Source: Apostichopus japonicus
Taxonomy: Eukaryota; Echinodermata; Holothuroidea; Aspidochirotida; Stichopodidae
Assembly: GCF_037975245.1 (NCBI RefSeq)
Contig: NC_092562.1
Coordinates: forward strand, 30,878,554 to 30,942,553
Direction: 5' to 3'
DNA length: 64,000 nt
The number at the start of each line of letters is the position of its first letter. Position 1 is the first letter of the stretch. This document shows positions 42,086 to 54,652 of this stretch, one piece after another. The translations under genes were made by a program, and so were the position numbers. The notes under the pieces were generated by a model that was not told where the DNA came from, did no database searches, and saw only the letters and a list, made by a program, of their open reading frames with translations.

Positions 42086-43150
42086 TTCAGACCAAATCTT
42101 TAACAGACAACATGGTATCCTTTATGCAATACAAAGTTTCTCCAGACCTTAGCATGTTATTCACGATGTATAGGAAAGTGTTATTGTATCCACTGTATTT
42201 AAACATATATCGTGCTATCCTTGATGTAATACAAATGTTCTAGCTACCAAATTAATCCAAACATTAGACATTCTGTGCATGATGTAATACAAAGGTTCTA
42301 CAGATTAATTCTTAGACATCATATCCTCCATATAATACAATGCCTCTACTGAAAAATCATAAAACATAAATCATGCTATCCTTGGTGCAATGCAAAGGTT
42401 CTATACAGACCAAAATTTAAACATACAACATGCTATTCTTGAATTAATTCAAAGGATCTACAGACCAAAGCTATTTTAAACATACAATGTGTAATACAAA
42501 GACTCTTCGGACCAAATCATAAACACATATAACATGGTATCCTTGATGTAATACAAAGTATCTACAGACAAAATTTATTTAAACCTACAACATGGTATGT
42601 GATATGAAACCTATACAGATCAAAACATAAACATACATCATGCTATCCTTGATGTAATATGAAGGTTCTAGCTACCAAATTTATCCAAACACAAGACATT
42701 ATGTACATGATGTTATACAAAGGTTCTAAAGATCAATTCATGAACATACTACACTCCATATAATACAAAGACTACTGAAGAAACCTAAAACCTAAATCAT
42801 GCTATCCTTGGTGCAATGCAAAGGTTTTATACCAACCACAATTTAAGCATGCAACATGCTATCCTTGATTTAATTTAAAGGTATTACATACCAAAGCTAT
42901 AAAGACATACAACATGCTATTATTCATGTAATGCATAGACTCTTCGGACCAAATCTTAAACATAAAACATGTTATCCTTGATTTGATGCAAAGGGTCTAC
43001 ATACCCAATCTTAAACAACAACATACTATCCTTGATTTATTTAAAAGATCTACAGACAGACCAAAGCTCAACAGACCAAATGTTAAACATACAACATGCT
43101 ATCATTCATGGTATGCAAGTCTCAAGGTGCTACAAACCAAATTTAAATAA
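42086..43150. repeat. Minisatellite, about 57-bp degenerate units (copy 1)
   Basis: About 18 imperfect units of the same motif as at 1494-2060, in the intron between Ig-B and EGF-1. Unit boundaries are blurred by substitutions and indels. Confidence 0.75.
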
Positions 43151-43554
43151 TTTGTTAATAATAATATGATTTTGTTAACATTCTTCTACCCAGTCAGCCT
43201 TATACCCTGACATTTTGCTGATTACTTTATCTAGTTATTATAGGGTATCTGTATGATCCAAAAGAGATCCATTTTATATTTTAGATCTTGAAATCATGTT
43301 ATGAGCAAGGCATACCGTACACAAATTCACGTATACACATGTCATTTGGATATCTTAATGAATGTTATCTGAACCTAAACTGAGTAAACGAGATATGTAC
43401 ATTTAAAGAATTGTGTCAGTCATGAAGATGTCAGTATACTCAACAGTCAGTCTAAACTGTTTGCCTATATACACATTTTAGTTACATCAGTATCTCATCC
43501 CATACTACATTCTTACATGAAATACTTCACACAATGTATCATCAAGTAATTTTA

Positions 43555-43760
43555 CAGCATTTAATTGATCTTTTAATTTTATCACAGAGAGAATAAATCA
43601 TCTTTTAATCAACAGAATGTTTGAATCATATACTTGAGTGGAGCTTCTTGGATTTAGGCTTCTGAAATAGCCTTCCAAATCATTTTTCCCAGGGGCAACA
43701 ATAGTACCATCTCTACCAAGCTGCAGGCGATATTCTCCACATTACAACACACACAAACAC
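43555..43760. repeat. Inverted-repeat arm B (copy 1)
   Basis: Partner of 40491-40690 in opposite orientation, about 3 kb away in the same unit. It ends against a CA-rich stretch (acacacacaaacacat). Confidence 0.55.
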
Positions 43761-44090
43761 ATAGCATCACCATCCCATAGACTCCTTTCACCTCAGTTCA
43801 GCAAGAAATTATACAAAAACGAAAACAAAGAGAGAGTTATATGTTTTAGATTTTAGTGGCACTACGACATCAGAGATTAACGAAAGCACTAACATGATTT
43901 TTCTAAGCGTTCTACACAACGTTTTCGCAATTATTCCTGTCATTTAAGCCATTGAAGATGCTTGGGATAGTGTCTCCTTTAGAAACTGGATTTTATTTTA
44001 TTAAATATCCATTCAGTGTTATAAGTATTGTAATGAGGAATACTACATTGGATAGTACACACTAGCATGAAAGTCAAAAGAAATACCCAC

Positions 44091-44351
44091 CTCTGACAAT
44101 AACATTCATGATGGCATGGACTTGATTATTGTATTGACCACTTTCCTGGCTCTCAAAGACAACAGATTTCAAAGCACTATCATCACCACAAGATGTCTTT
44201 CCCACACAAGAGCTGCCTGTTGACCCGTCTGGATTAGGCACACCATCTCTCCTCCAACGAAGCCTTGCCGTAGCTACGCTTGACTCAACCATGACAGTCA
44301 CGTTATCGCCCATTGATGCACCAGTGGAATATTCCAAAGCTTTAATAGTTG
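44091..44351 (-). CDS. Tie-like receptor exon: Ig-B (copy 1)
   Basis: 87-codon phase 1-1 Ig-like exon, as at 2996-3256, with RLRWRRDG, the SSCVGKTSC loop and the IVR ending. It differs from copy 0 at two residues (VATARL instead of VATPRL; CGDDSA instead of CGDASA). Borders: CTCAG acceptor, GTGGGT donor. Confidence 0.82.
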
Positions 44352-46057
44352 CTGAGAAGAAATTAAGACTGTTAGGTAGTGATACCAGCACACAGTTTGT
44401 TGTAGTTACAAATTTTTGTAACTATTATTTTGCTGCAATTATTGCCATGTACATTGGTAAATCTGTCTTCAATTTCAAATATGTGTTTCTTCAATTTTTG
44501 ATTATTTTAGTTTAAGTACTTGCTTAATGATCAGGCAACAAAAATTGAAACAGGTATGCAGATGAACTTGTGTGGGTACTTGCCTCTGTGTGTGCATCAA
44601 GAAAAAGTTTCACAAATTCATTCTAAAGATTAAGATCAATAAAGTTTAACAGTTGGTAGGTGTATGCCCTGAATCGGTTGTTAGACCTCACACACTCAAA
44701 AGTCAACATTTAAACTACCAAACAGAAATGCACAAAATGCATTCAGGTTGCAATAACATAACAAGTTTTTAAGAATCTGATATAATGAGGATAAATTCCT
44801 TCTTCAGATATGCTTACACAATTTCATAGTGATCTTGTGATATGTTTTATTTACATGAGATGCAAGCACATTTCCATTCTAGAGATACCATGTTTGCAAG
44901 GTTTTCAGATTAGACCTTTGCTGACCTCACATGACCATTGAACTCCACAATAAACAGCAAGCTATTTTTTTTCAATATATGGAATGCATGTATTGTTTGA
45001 TACCCTTCCAAGGATCAATTTCTGTAATATACATTGTTTCAAACGAGGCATGAGGCACACAGAAACAAAAACAATCCATATACAATTTAGACTGAAACCA
45101 TAAATATGTGTGTGGTCCTACCAATATCAATAGTGATTAAAAACCCTCAAACCCATGTACAGAATAATACTCAAAGTTTATATCATATTAATCAATGTAA
45201 ACTGTCAATGGTCACAAAGGAGCTCGTCAAAGGCTAAACTTGACCAAATTTGTAGAAAGAAAAGGTGCATTGTGAACTTCTCCTCAACTGCAAGGTTGAC
45301 AGAATTCATACTTGCAGATGTATGCATGCAAGTGGTTGCCTCAATGTGTGATGATGTCATAGTGTGAATTATAAGAAGTCAAAGGTCACTGGAACTGAAA
45401 AGCATTATGGTCGGATCATGTCAAAATAACTAAAGAACCTACAGTAAACCATTACAAGATCTCATGGCAACAAAGAACTCTTCCCTTCCTTTCCGCCTCC
45501 CACCCCACCCCTCACCAGGCAGACAATATCCACAATTTGAGCACTAATGGACAGTAGCTTACTGAACTGACAGGCATCAATGGAGTTATATTGCAGTTTT
45601 AGCAAACAAGGATAGCATACAGTATGTATGGCGTATAATAACTAATGCATGCCTATATATGGACATATCTTGTAGAACAATCATATATATTTCATTTCAT
45701 CATCAAATCTGATGACACGTTTGAATAACAATAGATTGGAGGATTATTTAAGCCTTCACAGCGGTATTTAATTAGCTTTCCTCAGTGATGTAAAGCATAG
45801 TCAATAACTTCCATGACATATCTACAAGGCTATACTGTGAGTGATATTCGTGTATCAAGTATATCCTTCTCTACATGAAGGTGGTAGCTTTCCCTTGCAT
45901 GATGGTTTATGTAAAGATGGGTGATGAGTCTTATAGACTTTTTCAAAAAGTTTATCCGCACTGTGTCTATAGCAAGGTATGGATGTAATATCTTGTCCTA
46001 TTGTATGGTCCAGTCCCTCCTACTAAATTGTTTCACTTCACATATACCTTCACATAC
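44352..46057. other. Intron Ig-A to Ig-B, copy 1
   Basis: Empty site of the 176-bp solo LTR at 44535-44539. Otherwise AT-rich with nothing recognised. Copy 2 equivalent is 54653-56358. Confidence 0.5.
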
Positions 46058-46399
46058 CATTTTCATTTGTTACTAAGACCCTCCATGCAACAGCTGGGCT
46101 TTCATCTTCTGTTACAGTGATGGTGTAGATACCAGTCCTTGCAGCTGTCTCCATGGTAGTAGGTAGGGTAAGAGTAGCAGGTTCACTGTTGATGTTTGTC
46201 ATTGCTTCATCTGGTACTCTAGGACTATTGAGGGTAAACATATAACCTGGAGAATCTGCCCCACCTGGAAGAAGCACTGCTTTATCAAATGTTACATTGG
46301 CTGTTTGGGAACCACCTGTGTATACTTCAATGGTAGTTGGATTTGTTGTGGTTGCTACAGGACTCCTTACAACAGCAACATACTGAGGATTAGACTCAT
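46058..46399 (-). CDS. Tie-like receptor exon: Ig-A (copy 1)
   Basis: 114-codon phase 1-1 cysteine-free Ig-like exon, acceptor ACCAG and donor GTATGTG, protein identical to copies 0 and 2. The open frame extends beyond the acceptor into the intron, so the longer unspliced frame (to 46466) should not be taken as the exon. Confidence 0.78.
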
Positions 46400-47058
46400 C
46401 TGGTAACAGGAAATAACATGTCACATGCTTAACAGTTTCACAAAGACTGCAGGAGACTCTGAGCAAACAAGCTTCAATGAATTAGAGATGAATAATGATA
46501 ATTATGACTAGAATTATCAAATATTGTGGAGAAATAAAACCATATATAACCATCCATATGACACCATAACTTGTGACTATCGAATAAATATCATTTGAAT
46601 CACAAAAACTGCAACTGTGGAATCATAGCTATCACTTTCCAAGTTGAGGATATAGTCTAGCTTGGTAATACTAACTAACTAATATGGCCATTGCATAGCC
46701 AAAACAATAAAAACTATTAACACTGTATGATAAACACACACATGCTGATATCTGTCAAGGCAGCATGTCTTTTGTGTTTTGACCAGTTCCCCAGCTAAGA
46801 TCACACCATTGATATTCTGAGAAATATTCACAGGAATAAACCTTTGGCAAAAAATGAGCAATGATAGTTTTGTTGATCAACAATCAATTGAGTCAATACA
46901 CAGGCTTGTGTAGTGAAACCCTTATTGTTTCATTAAGATTGCACCTACTAGAAGTTAGATTTTCCCCTCCCTGTGATAGATTCCCCCTACAAATTCTTGG
47001 TGCTCATTGAGTTCGATAGCCTGTCATTTCATTGCAGGATGTTGGCATGACAAAACCT

Positions 47059-47304
47059 TTATTCTTGGAATGACATTGCTTTGTTCTCCATGTGAACCAA
47101 GAAGAGTACAAAGAATACAAGGGCTAAGCTTTTCCCAGAAGATGGAGATCTTCTGGAAATAGGTGACCATTGTGTGCACCTCTTGTTTATGAGCTCATTT
47201 CCTGTGACTACCATCACTAAGTTGTTTACACCTGGTGTTTTAGTTGTTGTTAAGTATGATGTTACTGTGTCCCCCATAACAGTAAGCTGATCATCTGTAT
47301 CCAC
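47059..47304 (-). other. Unassigned minus-strand open frame (copy 1)
   Basis: About 80-90 codons (VDTDDQLTVMGDTVTSYL... then a hydrophobic SLALVFFVLFLVH near the end), ending in a stop that overlaps an AATAAA motif. A pyrimidine-rich ACTCCCTGCCCAG lies just upstream as a possible splice acceptor, but its phase (2) does not fit the phase-1 Tie exons. It could be a terminal exon of an alternative short transcript or chance. Gypsy-3 interrupts it in copy 0. Not recognised. Confidence 0.25.
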
Positions 47305-47890
47305 TATATTTGAGCTGGGCAGGGAGTTGTGTTATCTTAGGATACTCTTGCCCTTGGCTCTATAAGAAGGCCAGTTTACCAGTGATCTGTGCCGCACACT
47401 AGATAGTCTTAGTCACTCGTAATTGGTACAGACTCCATCTGACCAGACTGTTAAACCCAGGGAATGCTTAGGGCGTACAGCCTGACAAAAGTGTTAGTTG
47501 TCATGGCAACCTGTGATCTAAGTAAGTAGTTGTGCATGGGTTGAAGTAGTCAGTGTGCACATGCTAGCAGAGGAATTTCCCTGTTAATGTACTATTGTAG
47601 ATTTGGCACGTACATATTAAAGTTGATGTTTACACTTGTTGTTATTAAGCCCCATTGTTATTGATTATATTGAATATTTAAGTTCCCTTACATAAAAGTT
47701 GGTATGCACACTGTGCGTTATTTGCGCACATATTGTACGTAAGGCTAAATACACATAAAAAATCTTTGGGCGTAAACGCTTCTTTCGCCCAAAATATGCA
47801 CAACTTACGCTCTTCAGATACTGTGTGCGTAAAAATCAAGTGCATCTTCAGTTACATCATCATCAAAATAGGGATTTGCAATATGTAAAT

Positions 47891-48381
47891 GAGCTAAATC
47901 GATGATAAGTCAATTTAAATCAGTAGAAGTCAACTTAAGCTGCTAGAAACTGTTAAAAGTTGAAGGAAATTGACTTCTACCAATTTAATTTGACATATCA
48001 TCCATTTAAACTGGTAGATGTCGATTTAAATTCACATATACCGATTTGTTTTACGTATCATCCATTTCAATAAGTATATGTCAATTCAATTCAGTATATG
48101 ATGATTTTGAACTGGTAAAAATCGAATTAAATTGGTATAACGTTGATTTAAAATGACAAACACCAATGTAATTTGACATATCATCAATTTAATCTCGTAG
48201 TTGTCGACTTAAATCAATATGTCGATTTAAACTGCAGGTTATAAAGAAAATTTAAATCGACATCTACCAGTTTTAATCGATGTCAATTTTAATCGATAAG
48301 AGTCAATTTAAGCTGCTATAAATTGGTATAAGTCGAAGAAAATTGGTATATGTCATTTTAAAATCGGTATGTTTCGATTTG
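47891..48381. repeat. AT-rich short-motif array (copy 1)
   Basis: Same array as 37590-38080, apparently unchanged. Confidence 0.65.
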
Positions 48382-49294
48382 AGACTGATGCCCAGCCAGA
48401 GTGAGCAGATGTGTATTGGGGACTTTTCATTATGTCATGAAGTGCATATTTCGGACTTGTCTTGGAATTTCATACTAACTAAACAGGAACCAGTGCTTCC
48501 CACCAATGGAGAACAAGGTCATTTGTCATTGCTGTCCTTTGTCAAGCGACAAATTTAAACAAGTTTTGTTTCCCTAAAATATGCCCCTACCCATCTCTCT
48601 TCCTCTATACAGTAATTGTCTTTAGAAACAACATAACAAACTATGCATAACCAAGACTGGACTGGATAAACGTTAGAGGTGAACAATGTATGAATGTTTT
48701 ATGTACATATTTAGCTTTAACGGTGAACAATGTATCTATGTTTTATGTACATATTTGACTTGAAATGTATATTCACTTGAAGTGTGTATTAGCCAGCAGG
48801 TTGTGCATATTGGCTGTATCATGTTGTATTGTTTCATATTTTTACGCATAGAATGCTAATACAGCAGTTTCACACGAGTGGTGCCTCCATGTGCGTTTAA
48901 TGTACATATTTATGTGCGTATTTATTGCAATACGCATCTCCTTTGGGCATTTTTTAACCTAAAGTGAGTATTCATACTGTTTGAAGTGCATTTTATTCAA
49001 CAGGTTGCGCATATTGATGGCATTTTCATGTGCGATTTGTAAAAATGCACGCGTAGTGAAGTGAATAAACAGAAGTATACTTTTGTGTACGGAAATTAGG
49101 CCACTCACCTGACATCCCGCAACCATCTAGGATGATGCAGACATCACCAGTAAAAATTATTCATTAATTTGCATGAAAAAAATTAATGTCCGTTGAATAA
49201 ATATTGCTATTATCCATCAATATAGATAAATCCATGCTCCAATAACTGTTCAGTTACCAGCATATAGCAGTAATGACATAATGAAAATACATAC

Positions 49295-49429
49295 ATTGAC
49301 AGTTTGTTCCTCTCCAGCCATCCTTGCATTGGTTGTTTCCACACACACCTGTGTCTAAAGCACAGAGAGCGTTATCTGCACAATGACACTCCTGTTTACA
49401 GTTAGCGCCAAACGTCCCTGTTTCACACT
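49295..49429 (-). CDS. Tie-like receptor exon: EGF-3 (copy 1)
   Basis: 45-codon phase 1-1 EGF exon identical to 38994-39128. Here the intron to the next Ig-A exon (46399) is only 2.9 kb, the ancestral size without transposons. Confidence 0.85.
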
Positions 49430-50366
49430 CTGGAAAGAATTGAAGAAGGTAAAATGTAAGTCATGACATTGCTGATGAAGTACTGAAACATGGTTGTGAT
49501 ATCAGAAAACTAAAGAGCACACATTACAGATATGATCTTCACTGCTTAAATAATCGTTCTGAGAGACCTGTAATGTGCAAAGTGATAGAATGTATACCAT
49601 CAATGAAAGTCAACAAACTCCTACAAGGTACAGTACCTAGTCATAAAAGTGACATTTCTTCCAATTTTACAGAATGGATAATTGGATGATCTCCCTTATT
49701 TCAAATATCAGGAAGCTGTCTCTACCAAAAACAGAAGCCACAAATGGAGTCTATTGAATGATGACACCACTAACACCATTGAAACTATTGTCAGCATTGA
49801 AAGATAAACGGGTATAGCTCCTTGCCGTTTTACGACTCGTTAAAAATTCAGATAAAAGAGAATGATAAAAATACAATGTTATCACTTAACAATATGAATG
49901 TAATATCTTCCTTTTGGGAAGCTTCTTCAAATAAAATATTAAAGAGCAAATTCACCGTCAGAACCAAAATTTCAGTATATTTATTACCATGTTTCAACAA
50001 CAAAGATACCAAATCAGAAAAAAAAATTACAGTGTATAAATTAAGTAATATGACATGTATGTTCATATCAACACATATAGCTTACCACATAACCTAACTT
50101 GATGTTCATATGCCAAAAGTGTTGTTAACAACAGTTTTTGGACAGCTCACACACGTTTCACTAATATGATTAACATTAATATTTCCAAATCGAAACATAC
50201 ATCAGGAAAATAATTAAACATGATACAAAGAAAGGAAGACCTCATCGATATAGAGTCTGTATCTACAGCCTATCATTTACTCTAAGCAATTGTATTGGTG
50301 ACTATATTCGAATCGACTCAACAATCTGTTTGTCATAACTTCTTACAAACAAAGTAGTATTGATAC

Positions 50367-50522
50367 CTTCTGTACAGTTTAGTCCTTTATAGCCAGCAGG
50401 ACAGAAACAGCCAAGAGGATCAGGATAACAGATGATTGCACCCTGACATCCATCAGCATGGTCATCACCAGAATCATCACATTTATACTCAGCATTCTGA
50501 CCAAAGACATTCCTTCCATGAA
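50367..50522 (-). CDS. Tie-like receptor exon: EGF-2-like module (copy 1)
   Basis: 52-codon phase 1-1 exon identical to 40066-40221, with the DPLGCFCPAGYKGLNC signature and the missing first cysteine pair. Confidence 0.85.
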
Positions 50523-50555
50523 CTGTTGATGAAAATATGTTTGTATTTATGTTAT

Positions 50556-50791
50556 TTAGATCCTCCTGCAAGCAGGAACTTGTGAAGAAGCCATCATTGC
50601 ATGGCTTATCAAAGCCTCAAGCTGACCGAAGTCAGTCTCTTAGAGTTATATTTAACGTCCATGATTATGAATTGTCAATTGTCAACAACTCTGCGACTGG
50701 ACGACAAACATTCATCTTGGAGTGACTCGAACTCGGGAACTTATGATTGAAAGGCACCGGCGTTAACCCACTGAGACACTCCACTCGCCTT
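50556..50791 (-). mobile_element. tRNA-derived SINE (copy 1)
   Basis: Same insertion as 40255-40490, carried along by the tandem duplication and therefore older than it. Confidence 0.65.
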
Positions 50792-50991
50792 TGTAATATG
50801 GTAAATATACCCTGCAGCTTGGTAGAGATGGTGATATCGTTGCCCCTGGGGATAATTACTTGGTAGGCTATTTCTGAAGCAGGCTTTATAGTCCAAGAAG
50901 CTCCACTCAAATATATGATTAAAACATTCTATTGATTAGGAGATGATTTATTCTCTCCCTGATACAATTATAAGTTCAACTAAAGCAAATA
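50792..50991. repeat. Inverted-repeat arm A, at the copy 1/2 border
   Basis: Same as 40491-40690, with one base changed (A at 40590, G at 50891) that turns Ile into Thr in the coding-like reading. Confidence 0.55.
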
Positions 50992-52114
50992 GGTATATAT
51001 TATATGGCGGTAATATTGATAGTGAGCACTGGTGGTGGGAAGCCAACCCAAGTTAGCAAGACAAGATGTGCGAGAGCACTGAGGTCTTTAACGTTTTACT
51101 CCCAAGCTATTATGGAAGCCAATGAGCAGAATACCTCACCAGTTAAATGAGTAAGATAAGAATTTTTCACCAGTTGAGCATAGTGCAGTGTTATATTGGT
51201 TTAGTTTTTCTGTGTCACCACGAGTTGTATTTGAACACTGTCAAAAATTATTAACTTAGTGTGAAAGAGATGTACTGTGTTCATTATACAGTTCGGTTTG
51301 TATTCAGAGTTGTCACGAACACTAGTATTGCTTGTTTGGTTATTGTATTTTCTTCTATGTATTTCACATTATTTTTGTGTAAGAGTGATTATCTGTAATA
51401 TTACTGAATTGGCTGAGACTGTTGCCCCTGGTGTGTAAGAAGGTTTGAATTTCATTTTGAAGAATTTCATGTTAGCCATTTATTCCATCTGGCATCACGA
51501 TTCCTTGCAACATATTTTCATGTGTCCAAATTTGACCAAAGAGATTGTTTATTGTGTTTTGTCTGTTGACCTCCGGAATGGCTATCATTTTCTCCTGCAA
51601 ACCTTGTCTGGCAGAGACGAAGGTACTTAAATCTGTAATATCTCTCGCTATCTGCGGTTTGCTTCACTAATAAGCAGTAAAGTTAGAATTGATGTTGACA
51701 AGATTTCTGACAACAAAAACCAGATCGGTGACACAATCTGGCCAGAGACATGTAATCATGAACAGCTGATAAGATTGAGGTTAATTCAAAATTAATACTT
51801 AAAATACAAGTGAATGTCTCTTAATGTTGATATTATTTCCTGAATCCAGCTGAAGATCAAACTTGAATTTAATAGTACAATTAATCTTAGTAAACCATAA
51901 CAAACATTGAGAGCATCTAGTTACATGTTTATTGAGTGACTGATTATGGTATCATCCCTAACATTTCTTTACTACAAGAGGTGAAAGTGAAGAGCACATT
52001 ATTAATCAGTGTTGATTCAGCAATTCTTTCCTAAGTACTGCTTGAGGGTAAAGGTACTTACAGTAACAGGAAAATCATGCATTGTTAATTGTTAAGACAA
52101 TTAATTAAACTTAC

Positions 52115-52249
52115 TATTTTCACAATTGTTTCCACTGAATCCAGGAGGACAAAGACACAGACCAGTTAAATCTGAGCAAACTCCTCCGTTGATACAAGGT
52201 TCACATGTATTAGTACAGTCAGGTGGACTCCACATGTTCTCTGGACATT
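52115..52249 (-). CDS. Tie-like receptor exon: EGF-1 (copy 2)
   Basis: 45-codon phase 1-1 EGF exon, identical to copies 0 and 1, between Ig-B (54392-54652) and the EGF-2-like exon (50367-50522). Confidence 0.85.
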
Positions 52250-52386
52250 CTTAAATGTAAAGGAGTGACAAATATATCAGTAGCATTGGTGAATCAATTT
52301 GCAGAGATTAATTTAGTGCATACATTGTGTACTTTCTTGTTTTCATATATTTTGTTCTTTATGAAGTATTGGAAATACAAATAATT

Positions 52387-53451
52387 TTCAGACCAAATCT
52401 TTAACAGACAACATGGTATCCTTTATGCAATACAAAGTTTCTCCAGACCTTAGCATGTTATTCACGATGTATAGGAAAGTGTTATTGTATCCACTGTATT
52501 TAAACATATATCGTGCTATCCTTGATGTAATACAAATGTTCTAGCTACCAAATTAATCCAAACATTAGACATTCTGTGCATGATGTAATACAAAGGTTCT
52601 ACAGATTAATTCTTAGACATCATATCCTCCATATAATACAATGCCTCTACTGAAAAATCATAAAACATAAATCATGCTATCCTTGGTGCAATGCAAAGGT
52701 TCTATACAGACCAAAATTTAAACATACAACATGCTATTCTTGAATTAATTCAAAGGATCTACAGACCAAAGCTATTTTAAACATACAATGTGTAATACAA
52801 AGACTCTTCGGACCAAATCATAAACACATATAACATGGTATCCTTGATGTAATACAAAGTATCTACAGACAAAATTTATTTAAACCTACAACATGGTATG
52901 TGATATGAAACCTATACAGATCAAAACATAAACATACATCATGCTATCCTTGATGTAATATGAAGGTTCTAGCTACCAAATTTATCCAAACACAAGACAT
53001 TATGTACATGATGTTATACAAAGGTTCTAAAGATCAATTCATGAACATACTACACTCCATATAATACAAAGACTACTGAAGAAACCTAAAACCTAAATCA
53101 TGCTATCCTTGGTGCAATGCAAAGGTTTTATACCAACCACAATTTAAGCATGCAACATGCTATCCTTGATTTAATTTAAAGGTATTACATACCAAAGCTA
53201 TAAAGACATACAACATGCTATTATTCATGTAATGCATAGACTCTTCGGACCAAATCTTAAACATAAAACATGTTATCCTTGATTTGATGCAAAGGGTCTA
53301 CATACCCAATCTTAAACAACAACATACTATCCTTGATTTATTTAAAAGATCTACAGACAGACCAAAGCTCAACAGACCAAATGTTAAACATACAACATGC
53401 TATCATTCATGGTATGCAAGTCTCAAGGTGCTACAAACCAAATTTAAATAA
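52387..53451. repeat. Minisatellite, about 57-bp degenerate units (copy 2)
   Basis: Same array as 42086-43150, apparently identical in length. Confidence 0.75.
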
Positions 53452-53855
53452 TTTGTTAATAATAATATGATTTTGTTAACATTCTTCTACCCAGTCAGCC
53501 TTATACCCTGACATTTTGCTGATTACTTTATCTAGTTATTATAGGGTATCTGTATGATCCAAAAGAGATCCATTTTATATTTTAGATCTTGAAATCATGT
53601 TATGAGCAAGGCATACCGTACACAAATTCACGTATACACATGTCATTTGGATATCTTAATGAATGTTATCTGAACCTAAACTGAGTAAACGAGATATGTA
53701 CATTTAAAGAATTGTGTCAGTCATGAAGATGTCAGTATACTCAACAGTCAGTCTAAACTGTTTGCCTATATACACATTTTAGTTACATCAGTATCTCATC
53801 CCATACTACATTCTTACATGAAATACTTCACACAATGTATCATCAAGTAATTTTA

Positions 53856-54061
53856 CAGCATTTAATTGATCTTTTAATTTTATCACAGAGAGAATAAATC
53901 ATCTTTTAATCAACAGAATGTTTGAATCATATACTTGAGTGGAGCTTCTTGGATTTAGGCTTCTGAAATAGCCTTCCAAATCATTTTTCCCAGGGGCAAC
54001 AATAGTACCATCTCTACCAAGCTGCAGGCGATATTCTCCACATTACAACACACACAAACAC
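53856..54061. repeat. Inverted-repeat arm B (copy 2)
   Basis: Copy-2 equivalent of 43555-43760, paired with 50792-50991. Confidence 0.55.
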
Positions 54062-54391
54062 ATAGCATCACCATCCCATAGACTCCTTTCACCTCAGTTC
54101 AGCAAGAAATTATACAAAAACGAAAACAAAGAGAGAGTTATATGTTTTAGATTTTAGTGGCACTACGACATCAGAGATTAACGAAAGCACTAACATGATT
54201 TTTCTAAGCGTTCTACACAACGTTTTCGCAATTATTCCTGTCATTTAAGCCATTGAAGATGCTTGGGATAGTGTCTCCTTTAGAAACTGGATTTTATTTT
54301 ATTAAATATCCATTCAGTGTTATAAGTATTGTAATGAGGAATACTACATTGGATAGTACACACTAGCATGAAAGTCAAAAGAAATACCCAC

Positions 54392-54652
54392 CTCTGACAA
54401 TAACATTCATGATGGCATGGACTTGATTATTGTATTGACCACTTTCCTGGCTCTCAAAGACAACAGATTTCAAAGCACTATCATCACCACAAGATGTCTT
54501 TCCCACACAAGAGCTGCCTGTTGACCCGTCTGGATTAGGCACACCATCTCTCCTCCAACGAAGCCTTGCCGTAGCTACGCTTGACTCAACCATGACAGTC
54601 ACGTTATCGCCCATTGATGCACCAGTGGAATATTCCAAAGCTTTAATAGTTG
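54392..54652 (-). CDS. Tie-like receptor exon: Ig-B (copy 2)
   Basis: 87-codon phase 1-1 Ig-like exon, same protein as copy 1, with the same splice borders. Confidence 0.82.

Larger units (their letters stand above)
41949..44090. other. Intron Ig-B to EGF-1, copy 1
   Basis: Holds the long minisatellite and inverted-repeat arm B. No exon recognised. Copy 2 equivalent is 52250-54391. Confidence 0.5.
46400..49294. other. Intron EGF-3 to Ig-A, copy 1
   Basis: Ancestral form (2.9 kb) of the intron that reaches 33.5 kb in copy 0. Contains the empty sites for the TIR element, gypsy-3 and the long solo LTR, an unassigned minus-strand frame (47059-47304) and the AT-rich array. Copy 2 equivalent is 56701-59595. 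Confidence 0.6.
40629..50929. repeat. Copy 1 of the 10,301-bp tandem unit
   Basis: Complete uninterrupted unit. Features recur at exactly +10,301 in copy 2. Only scattered single-base differences from copy 2 were noticed, for example C at 46806 against T at 57107. It preserves the empty sites of the copy-0 insertions: GCAAC at 44535-44539, AT near 46887, TTAA at 47250-47253 and TTAT at 47642-47645. Confidence 0.9.

Noticed and set aside
42086-43150. CRISPR-like repeat array
   Set aside because: Repeats are contiguous and degenerate without unique spacers, in an animal intron: a minisatellite.
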